This document shows positions 58,322-64,000 of a stretch of DNA of 64,000 nucleotides, one piece after another; position 1 is the stretch's first letter; each line of letters starts with the position of its first letter. The translations under genes and the position numbers were made by a program. Location of the stretch: contig NZ_CP029192.1 in NCBI RefSeq assembly GCF_008642315.1, forward strand, positions 5,642,001 through 5,706,000, in the 5' to 3' direction. Source of the DNA: Streptomyces venezuelae (lineage in GTDB: Bacteria; Actinomycetota; Actinomycetes; Streptomycetales; Streptomycetaceae). The notes beneath the pieces are model-generated. The model saw nothing but the letters and a program-made list of their open reading frames with translations, had not been told where the DNA came from and searched no databases.

Positions 58322-59002
58322 CTAGGAAGAGCGGCGGTGGCGGGCCTCGGCGGCGGGCCCCGGCCCCTTCCGCGACCGCACGCGCACCGCCACGTACACC
58401 GCGAGGGCCCCGAGGGCCAGCACCAGGACGGCCTTGGAGAGCAGCCCCACGTACGTCTCGACCGCGTCCCACTGGTCGCCGAGCCAGTACCCGGCGAGGA
58501 CGAGCACCGAGTTCCAGACCAGGCTGCCCAGCGCGGTCAGGGAGAGGAAGACCGGCAGCCGCATGCGCTCCACACCGGCCGGTACGGAGATCAGGCTGCG
58601 GAAGATCGGCACCATCCGTCCGAACAGGACCGCCTTGGTGCCGTGCTTGGCGAACCACGCCTCGGTCCGCTCCAGGTCGGCGGGCTTCACCAGCGGCAGC
58701 TTCGCCCACAGGGCGTGCATGCGCTCGCGCCCGAAGACCACCCCGATCCCGTACAGGGCGGCGGCGCCGACCACCGAGCCGAGCGTCGTCCAGAACAGCG
58801 CGGAGGCGAGGCTGATCACGCCCTGCCCCGCGGCGAAGCCGGTCAGCGGCAGGATCACCTCGCTGGGCAGCGGCGGGAAGAGGTTCTCCAGGGCGATGGC
58901 GAGTCCCGCACCGGGACCGCCCAGGGTGTCCACGAGGTCCGCGGCCCAGCCCGCGATGCCGCCGGCCGGCTCCTGGGGGAGGGCGAGAGTCATGAGGTCC
59001 AT
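58322..59002 (-). CDS. DedA-family membrane protein
   Basis: The product is 226 aa from ATG 59002, which is preferred over upstream starts. The DedA hallmarks are LENLFPPLPSEVILPLTGFAAGQG, GRERMHALWAKLPLVKPADLERTEAWFAKHG, FGRMVPIFRSLISVPAGVERMRL and a C-terminal TM. DedA/DTT-domain proteins flip lipid carriers such as undecaprenyl phosphate or phospholipids. It is divergent from the second tRNA-Lys. Confidence 0.92.
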   Translation of the reverse strand: MDLMTLALPQEPAGGIAGWAADLVDTLGGPGAGLAIALENLFPPLPSEVILPLTGFAAGQGVISLASALFWTTLGSVVGAAALYGIGVVFGRERMHALWAKLPLVKPADLERTEAWFAKHGTKAVLFGRMVPIFRSLISVPAGVERMRLPVFLSLTALGSLVWNSVLVLAGYWLGDQWDAVETYVGLLSKAVLVLALGALAVYVAVRVRSRKGPGPAAEARHRRSS

Positions 59003-59115
59003 GGCAGCAACGCTAGAAATCGCAGGTCGGCGCCGGTATGGGGGTTGCCGTCGGGTGAGGGTGCGGTTTCCCGCACCCGGTCGGGAGCTGGTCGGGAGCA
59101 CCCCCTGGGACCAGG

Positions 59116-59121
59116 TACTAT
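59116..59121 (+). promoter_or_regulatory. Possible -10 of tRNA-Lys (right copy)
   Basis: TACTAT lies 14 nt before the mature tRNA 5' end. No convincing -35 is seen. A small hairpin GGGTGCGG-TTTC-CCGCACCC (59059-59078) sits further upstream. Confidence 0.35.
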
Positions 59122-59135
59122 TAATGAGTCAGCAG

Positions 59136-59209
59136 GCGCCGCTAGCTCAGTTGGTTAGAGCAGCTGACTCTTAATCAGCGGGTCCGGGGTTCGAGTCCCT
59201 GGCGGCGCA
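59136..59209 (+). tRNA. tRNA-Lys (anticodon CTT), second copy
   Basis: Identical over 74 nt to the minus-strand copy at 49243-49316. The cloverleaf has the same acceptor, anticodon CTT and T-arm, and no encoded CCA. Confidence 0.97.
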
Positions 59210-59218
59210 CTTGCGAAT

Positions 59219-59259
59219 GCCGAAAGGGCGTTCCCGGTCTCCGGGGACGCCCTTTCGGC
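59219..59259 (+). terminator. Terminator of tRNA-Lys (right copy)
   Basis: GCCGAAAGGGCGT (59219-59231) pairs perfectly with ACGCCCTTTCGGC (59247-59259), with an internal CCC/GGG extension. It lies 9 nt past the tRNA 3' end. Confidence 0.85.
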
Positions 59260-59279
59260 GTACCGGCACCGGGGTTCCG

Positions 59280-60050
59280 CTAGATCGCGAGCGAGAGCAG
59301 CACCGGCGCCGCCCCGCGGTTGAGCGTGTCCGCGGCCTCCCGCAGCCGGTGGGCGTGCTCGACCGGCAGGGACAGGGCGAGGCAGCCGACGGCGGAGCCC
59401 GCGGTGATGGGGACGGCCGCGCAGACCGTGCCGACCGCGTACTCCTGGAGGTCGAGGACCGGGACCGTGGCGGGCTGCGACGCGAGGCGGTTGAGCAGGA
59501 CCTGCTCGTTCGTGATCGTCCGTGAGGTGAGGCGGGCCATCTTGTGGCGCGAGAGGTGGTCCCTGCGGCCGTTCACGTCGAGCTGGGTGAGCAGGCTCTT
59601 GCCGACCGCGCTGGCGTGGGCGGAGGAGCGGAAGTCGACCCATTCGTTGACCGCGGGGGTGCGGGGGCCCGCCGCGAAGTCGGTGACGCGGACCTCGCCG
59701 TCCACGTACCGGCTGATGTAGACCGCGGCGCCGATGGAGTCGCGCAGCCCGTCCAGCGTGCGCTGCAGCTTCTCGCGCAGCGCCTCCGCGTGGTCGCGGG
59801 TCGAGCCGATCCTGCTGAGGGTCTCACCCGTGACGTACGCCCCGCGGGTGCCGTCGTCCGTGAGCTGTTCGACGTACCCCTCGCTGGACAGCATGCGCAG
59901 GAGGGGGATCAGCCGGTCGAGGGGCAGTCCGGTGTCGCGGGCGATCCGGGTGGCGGTCACTCCGGTGCCGTGCCGTGCGACGGTCTCGAGGACCCGCAGG
60001 GCGCTCTGGACGGAGCGGTGCGGCGTGATCACCTCGTGCTGCAACGCCAC
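59280..60050 (-). CDS. IclR-family transcriptional regulator
   Basis: The product is 256 aa from GTG 60050 behind GGGGGAAG. The N-terminal winged HTH has SVQSALRVLETVARHGTGVTATRIARDTGLPLDRLIPLLRML. The IclR effector domain has SSAHASAVGKSLLTQL and CAAVPITAGSAVGCLALSLP. It is downstream of, and on the same strand as, the ehuBCDA-type operon (179 bp from ehuA), so it probably regulates osmolyte or amino-acid uptake there. Confidence 0.93.
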   Translation of the reverse strand: MALQHEVITPHRSVQSALRVLETVARHGTGVTATRIARDTGLPLDRLIPLLRMLSSEGYVEQLTDDGTRGAYVTGETLSRIGSTRDHAEALREKLQRTLDGLRDSIGAAVYISRYVDGEVRVTDFAAGPRTPAVNEWVDFRSSAHASAVGKSLLTQLDVNGRRDHLSRHKMARLTSRTITNEQVLLNRLASQPATVPVLDLQEYAVGTVCAAVPITAGSAVGCLALSLPVEHAHRLREAADTLNRGAAPVLLSLAI

Positions 60051-60229
60051 GGCTTCCCCCTGCGTGGAACGGTTCCGGACAGTCGGGCTCGGTTCCACGA
60101 TAGCCGTCAAATGACGTATGCGGAGAGTCTGTTGGGGACATTGGTGGCGCGTTCCGTGCCTGTCAACAGGAACGCGCCACTCTGGCATATGCCCAGGTCA
60201 CGACCCGGACGGTCGGCCCGTCCCAGCTG

Positions 60230-61045
60230 TCACAGCACCGCACTCAGGAATTCACGCGTGCGCTCGTGCTCCGGCTCGGTGAAGATCTTCTCCGGGGTGC
60301 CGGACTCGATGACACGGCCGGAGTCGAACATGAGTACCTGGTCGGAGATGTCCCGCGCGAAGTTCATCTCGTGCGTCACGCACAGCATCGTGATGTCCGT
60401 GGTGTGCGCGATGTCGCGGAGCACGTCCAGGACGCCCGCCACCAGCTCGGGGTCGAGCGCGGACGTCACCTCGTCGAGCAGCAGCACCTGCGGGCGCATC
60501 GCCAGCGCCCGCGCGATGGCCACCCGCTGCTGCTGGCCGCCGGAGAGCTGCGTCGGGTACGCGTCGCAGCGGTCCCCGAGCCCCACCAGGTCGAGCAGCT
60601 CGCGGGCCCGCTCCTCGGCCTCGTCCTTGGAGAGCCCGAGGACGGAGACGGGCGCCTCGGTGATGTTCCGCAGCACCTTCATGTTCGGGAAGAGGTTGAA
60701 CTGCTGGAACACCATCCCGATGTTCTTGCGGACCTCGCGGACGTGCTTCTCGCCCGCGGGCACGAGCTTGCCGTTCTTCTCCTCGTGGGTGAGGTACTTG
60801 CCGCCCACCTTGATCGTGCCCTGCTCCGGCTTCACCAGCGTCATCAATAGCCGCAGGATCGTGGTCTTGCCGGAGCCGGAGGGCCCGATCAGCGTCACGT
60901 GCTTGCCGGAGGCGACGGAGAAGTCCAGCTCGTCGAGGACGACGTTCGAGCCGTACCGCTTGACGACCTTGTCGAAGCGGATCAGCTCGCTGCCGTCGAC
61001 GGCGGGGTTGGGGATTTCCTGGGAAGTGCTGCTGTCAGCGGACAA
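60230..61045 (-). CDS. ehuA: Amino-acid/ectoine-type ABC transporter ATPase
   Basis: The product is 271 aa from a TTG at 61045, with GGAG 7 nt upstream; no ATG/GTG fits better. It overlaps the permease stop by 11 bp. Walker A GPSGSGKT, Q-loop FQQFNLFPNMKV, signature QLSGGQQQRVAIARAL, Walker B VLLLDEVTSALDPE and H-loop CVTHEMNFARDI are present. This is the polar amino-acid (PAAT) subfamily. Gene order with EhuB/C/D-like partners suggests ectoine/hydroxyectoine import. Confidence 0.88.
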   Translation of the reverse strand: MSADSSTSQEIPNPAVDGSELIRFDKVVKRYGSNVVLDELDFSVASGKHVTLIGPSGSGKTTILRLLMTLVKPEQGTIKVGGKYLTHEEKNGKLVPAGEKHVREVRKNIGMVFQQFNLFPNMKVLRNITEAPVSVLGLSKDEAEERARELLDLVGLGDRCDAYPTQLSGGQQQRVAIARALAMRPQVLLLDEVTSALDPELVAGVLDVLRDIAHTTDITMLCVTHEMNFARDISDQVLMFDSGRVIESGTPEKIFTEPEHERTREFLSAVL

Positions 61046-61682
61046 GGCGACGCTCCAAAACTCGCAGAAGAAGAGAGGCCGGGTAGGCGATGACGATGAA
61101 GGCGACACCGACCACGCTGATCGCCTCGAAGGTGAAGGTCGTCTGGCTGTAGTTCTGGGCCTGGCCCAGCATGTCGAGCGCGCCGATGGCGGCCATCTGC
61201 GGCGACTCCTTCAGCATGACGATCACGTAGTTGCCGAGTGCGGGGATCACCCTGCGCACCGCCTGCGGCAGGATCACGGACGTCCAGGTGCGCCGCTTGG
61301 AGAGGCTGAGCGCGGTCGCCGCCTCCCACTGCCCGGCCGGCACGCCCTCGATGCCGGCCCGGTAGACCTCCGAGGTGTACGTCGAGTAGTGCAGGCCGAG
61401 CCCGACGATGCCCGTGGTCAGCGGGGACATCGAGGGCCCCCACTCCGGCACCACGTAGAACAGGAAGAACAGCTGCACCAGGAGCGGGGTGTTCCGGATG
61501 AACTCCGTGACCACCGTGACCGGCCAGCGGATCCACTTCTTCTCCGAACGCTGGGCGACCGCCCAGACCAGACCGAGGGAGAAGGCGATCAGGGTGCCGA
61601 AGAGCAGCGCCTTCAGTGTGAGCTCCACACCGTCCCAGAAGAGCGGCATGAACTCGTCGACGTGATCCCAGTTCCAGTTCAC
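61035..61682 (-). CDS. ehuD: ABC permease, EhuD-like
   Basis: The product is 215 aa from GTG 61682, overlapping the EhuC-like stop (GTGA). PAAT permease features are FIRNTPLLVQLFFLFYVVP, HYSTYTSEVYRAGIEGVPAGQWEAATALSLSKRRTW and VILPQAVRRVIPALGNYVI. Five or six TM helices are expected. It would pair with the EhuC-like permease. Confidence 0.85.
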   Translation of the reverse strand: MNWNWDHVDEFMPLFWDGVELTLKALLFGTLIAFSLGLVWAVAQRSEKKWIRWPVTVVTEFIRNTPLLVQLFFLFYVVPEWGPSMSPLTTGIVGLGLHYSTYTSEVYRAGIEGVPAGQWEAATALSLSKRRTWTSVILPQAVRRVIPALGNYVIVMLKESPQMAAIGALDMLGQAQNYSQTTFTFEAISVVGVAFIVIAYPASLLLRVLERRLVR

Positions 61683-62413
61683 TTGGCACCCCCCGTGCCC
61701 GAGACGACGTCGATCGACGACTTGGAGCGCAACCCGCCGAACAGGCTCGTCTTCTCCGGCGTCTGCCCCACCCGCTTCTTGGCGTGCCGCTCCAGGAGCC
61801 GCATGCCGCGCGTGAGGATGAACGCGAAGACGAAGTACAGGGCGAGCAGCAGCGTGTAGATCGGCGCGCTCTCGTTCTTGACGAGCCGCAGCAGGTCACC
61901 GGCGAAGGTCATGTCGGCCACCGCGATGAGGGACACCAGCGAGGTGCCCTTCAGGAGCTCGATCAGCAGGTTGTTGAACGGCGGGATCATCTCCGGCCAG
62001 GCCTGCGGCAGTTCGATGCGGCGCAGCCGCTGCAGCGGGGTGAAGTTCAGGGCGATGCCCGCCTCGCGCTGCGCGGGCGGCACCGCGGCGAGCGCGCCGC
62101 GCACGATCTCCGACGCGTACGCCCCGTAGGTGATGCCGAGCGCGAGGACGCCCGCGAACATCGGCTGGAAGCTGATGTTGAACAGCGGCGGCACGGTGAA
62201 CGCGATCCAGAACATGAAGACCAGCGACGACGTGCTGCGGAAGATCTCGAAGTAGGCCCCGGCGAGGAAGCGCACGATCCAGAGCCGGGACGTGCGCAGC
62301 ACACCGATCGGGAACGCGATCACGAAGGCGAGCGCCGCGCTGAAGAACGTGACCTGGACGGTGATCCAGATGCCGGGCAGGAACCAGTTCCCGAAGAACT
62401 CCGACGACATCAT
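61679..62413 (-). CDS. ehuC: ABC permease, EhuC-like
   Basis: The product is 244 aa from ATG 62413 (ATG 62410 is also possible), overlapping the EhuB stop. PAAT permease features include EIFRSTSSLVFMFWIAF, YGAYASEIVRGALAAVPPAQREAGIALNFTPLQRL and IELPQAWPEMIPPFNNLLIELLKGTSL. A basic C-terminal tail extends to RSKSSIDVV. All four transport genes overlap or nearly overlap, forming one operon. Confidence 0.85.
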   Translation of the reverse strand: MMSSEFFGNWFLPGIWITVQVTFFSAALAFVIAFPIGVLRTSRLWIVRFLAGAYFEIFRSTSSLVFMFWIAFTVPPLFNISFQPMFAGVLALGITYGAYASEIVRGALAAVPPAQREAGIALNFTPLQRLRRIELPQAWPEMIPPFNNLLIELLKGTSLVSLIAVADMTFAGDLLRLVKNESAPIYTLLLALYFVFAFILTRGMRLLERHAKKRVGQTPEKTSLFGGLRSKSSIDVVSGTGGAK

Positions 62414-63342
62414 GAGGAAGCGCCCTTCGCCGGGGGACACAGCTTCTCGACGGTCAGATCCGTCATCTCGGCCTCGGTGAAGCCGAACGGCTTGACGATC
62501 CGCAGCAGTTCGCCGCTCTCCTTGAGCTTGTGCAGCTCCTTGTTGAAGGCGTCCCGCAGGTTCTTCTCGGAAGGACGGAAGGCGAAGCCGCCCGCTCCGT
62601 AGGCCGGCTTGCCGTCGACGACGGGCTGGAACGGCTTCGTCGCCTCGACCCGCGCGTTGTTCTTGATCACCGTGCGCACGGTGACGTTGGTGCCGGCGAA
62701 CGCGTCGACGCGGCCCTGGGCCACGGCGTCCATGCCCGCGACCTGGTCGGGCAGGACGAGCACGGACTTCACGCCCGCCGCCTTGGCGTAGTCGATCTCG
62801 GCGTAGGCCGTGCCGCTCGCCAGCTTCAGGCCCTTCTTGGCGATGTCCTCGTACCCCTTGATGCCGTGGGGGTTGCCCTTCTTCACGATGAAGGAGTCGA
62901 GCATGAGGTAGTCGGGGTCGGAGAAGAGGACCTGCTCGCACCGCGTCGGGTTGATGTACATGCCCGCCGAGACGACGTCGAACTGCCGGGCCTGTGTGAG
63001 CCCGGGGATCAGCGCGCCGAACTTCGTGGGCACCGCCTTGACCTTGGGTACGCCGAGGCGGGGGAAGATGACCTTGGCGATGGCCGGCGCCTCGCCCGTG
63101 ACCTCGCCGTTCTCGTCGATGTATCCGAACGGGACCTCGCCCGCGACACCGATCCTGACCGTGCCGCTGTCGCGCAGGCGGTCCAGCAGATCGCCCCCCT
63201 CAACCTTCCCCTCGTCGGGTACGCGGCTGCATGCCGACGCCCCGAGTACGCCCAGAGCCGCCCCGCCCGCTCCGGTGAGCAGTGCGCGGCGGCGCACCGC
63301 TCTGCCTGTGAATCCCTCGTTGTTCCCAAGTGGTGGAGCCAT
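62410..63342 (-). CDS. ehuB: Solute-binding lipoprotein, EhuB-like
   Basis: The product is 310 aa from ATG 63342, preferred over starts further upstream. Twin-Arg-like RRRALLTGAGGAALG and lipobox LGASAC give an exported lipoprotein. The SBP_bac_3 domain has VRIGVAGEVPFGYIDENGEVTGEAPAIAKVI, VSAGMYINPTRCEQVLFSDPDY and GRVDAFAGTNVTVRTVIK. This layout is close to EhuB of ectoine importers; amino-acid binding is the main alternative. It is divergent from the DUF3830 gene. Confidence 0.85.
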   Translation of the reverse strand: MAPPLGNNEGFTGRAVRRRALLTGAGGAALGVLGASACSRVPDEGKVEGGDLLDRLRDSGTVRIGVAGEVPFGYIDENGEVTGEAPAIAKVIFPRLGVPKVKAVPTKFGALIPGLTQARQFDVVSAGMYINPTRCEQVLFSDPDYLMLDSFIVKKGNPHGIKGYEDIAKKGLKLASGTAYAEIDYAKAAGVKSVLVLPDQVAGMDAVAQGRVDAFAGTNVTVRTVIKNNARVEATKPFQPVVDGKPAYGAGGFAFRPSEKNLRDAFNKELHKLKESGELLRIVKPFGFTEAEMTDLTVEKLCPPAKGASS

Positions 63343-63430
63343 GGGCGCGCGGCTACCCGACTCCAAGCGAGTTATGCCGTCGAATTCCGGCCCCTGATGC
63401 AATCGTTGTGCCCTTGACCCAGGGAGGAGC

Positions 63431-63940
63431 ATGGGACACATGGCAGAGCGATTCATCGAAGTCTCCCTCGCCAAGCGAGGGGTTCAGTGCACGGCGAAAC
63501 TGCTCGACGACCGGGCTCCGGTGACCTGCGCGGCGGTGTGGGAGGCACTGCCGCTCGGCTCGGACGTCTACCACGCGAAGTACGCGCGCAACGAGATCTA
63601 CGCCCTCTTCCCGGCCTTCGCGGACCGCGAGCCGCCCCTGGAGAATCCGACCGTCACACCCATCCCGGGAGATCTCTGTTATTTCTCCTTCTCCGGGACG
63701 GAACTGGGCACCCAGGCGTACGGCTACGAAGCGGGGGCCGACGTGAAGGCGGGCACCACCGTCGTCGACCTCGCCCTCTTCTACGAACGGAACAACCTGC
63801 TCCTCAACGGTGACGTGGGCTGGGTCCCCGGCATCGTCTGGGGCCAGATCGTCGAAGGCCTCGACCGGATGGCCGAGGCCTGCAACGACTTGTGGCGCGC
63901 GGGCGCGCAGGGGGAGACGCTGAGCTTCAAGCGCGCCTGA
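63431..63940 (+). CDS. DUF3830 family protein
   Basis: The product is 169 aa from ATG 63431 (GGAGGAG close upstream); ATG 63440 is an alternative. It has RFIEVSLAKRGVQCTAKLLDDRAPVTCAAVWEALPL at the N-terminus, then HAKYARNEIYALFPAF, PIPGDLCYFSFSG and VDLALFYERNNLLLNGDVGWVPG. These fit DUF3830, a cyclophilin-like small fold without a known reaction. It is divergent from ehuB and probably belongs to the same catabolic theme. Confidence 0.85.
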   Translation: MGHMAERFIEVSLAKRGVQCTAKLLDDRAPVTCAAVWEALPLGSDVYHAKYARNEIYALFPAFADREPPLENPTVTPIPGDLCYFSFSGTELGTQAYGYEAGADVKAGTTVVDLALFYERNNLLLNGDVGWVPGIVWGQIVEGLDRMAEACNDLWRAGAQGETLSFKRA

Positions 63941-63947
63941 GGCGCGT

Positions 63948-64000
63948 TCAGCCGAGTGCGGGTGGCGTCACGGAGGCGCTGCCCGACTCGTACAAAGCCT
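63948..64000 (-). CDS. C-terminal fragment of a minus-strand gene running off the window
   Basis: A TGA (complement of 63948-63950) ends an open frame that enters from the right edge with codons for ALYESGSASVTPPALG. Codon bias is consistent with coding. The family cannot be identified from this tail. It would end 8 bp from the DUF3830 stop. Confidence 0.4.
   Translation of the reverse strand, partial: ALYESGSASVTPPALG

Noticed and set aside
49243..59209. tRNA-flanked genomic island
   Set aside because: Both tRNA genes are intact, inverted and paired with terminators. The enclosed genes have normal composition and no integrase, so mobility is not supported; only an inversion is plausible.

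Overview
The window is high-GC actinomycete DNA, almost certainly from a Streptomyces chromosome. It has GTG/TTG starts, strong third-position GC, a cslA-glxA-cslZ tip-polysaccharide locus, class E and class F sortases, and a DUF397 protein beside an XRE/DUF5753 regulator. No PKS or NRPS cluster, prophage, IS element or CRISPR array is visible.

Layout. 0-7.8 kb: partial SGNH hydrolase, DUF445 membrane protein, MFS transporter, GlxA-type AraC regulator, VOC protein, small membrane proteins and a nucleoside deaminase. 7.8-14.4 kb: an AT-richer island with a large inverted repeat, a DUF397 gene, a frameshifted XRE/DUF5753 regulator, an anti-sigma-type ATPase, and a divergent pair made of a PLD-helicase-DUF3427 protein and an SRA-like/PD-(D/E)XK nuclease. 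That pair looks like a modification-dependent restriction or defence system. 14.4-22.7 kb: SEC-C protein, class E sortase, DUF3311/SSS symporter pair, an MFS pump divergent from its HxlR regulator with twin operators, a YidC-like insertase and a fumarylacetoacetate-hydrolase-family enzyme.

22.7-27.3 kb: a compact locus of unknown function. A trypsin-like protease and a TPR protein with a PLD-like C-terminus face a radical-SAM enzyme, with viperin-like sequence features, and a NUDIX hydrolase. 27.4-31.4 kb: UPF0303 and Gfo/Idh/MocA genes divergent from a ROK regulator, then a secreted protein ending in an LAxTG-type sorting signal. 31.4-38.2 kb: a 2-aminoethylphosphonate-type operon (GntR/UTRA regulator, TIGR03364 FAD oxidase, phosphonatase-like HAD, complete ABC importer) closed by a perfect hairpin. 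38.2-42.0 kb: Tat-exported phosphatase-superfamily protein, NagD-like HAD, anchored secreted protein and class F sortase.

42.2-53.8 kb: GAF-ANTAR regulator, cslZ, then glxA and cslA convergent to it, a FadR-type regulator, tRNA-Lys, an NlpC/P60-like peptidoglycan-binding protein, an SPFH protein, a P-loop kinase and an AA10 LPMO whose promoter carries a DasR-like site. 53.9-64 kb: DUF3592 protein, acyl-CoA synthetase, a LuxR/HisKA_3 two-component pair, a DedA protein, a second identical tRNA-Lys, an IclR regulator, an ehuBCDA-type importer and a DUF3830 protein.

The most interesting regions are the restriction-like pair at 10.2-14.4 kb and the protease/TPR/radical-SAM/NUDIX locus at 22.7-27.3 kb. 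All family calls come from reading translated sequence by eye, with no database search.
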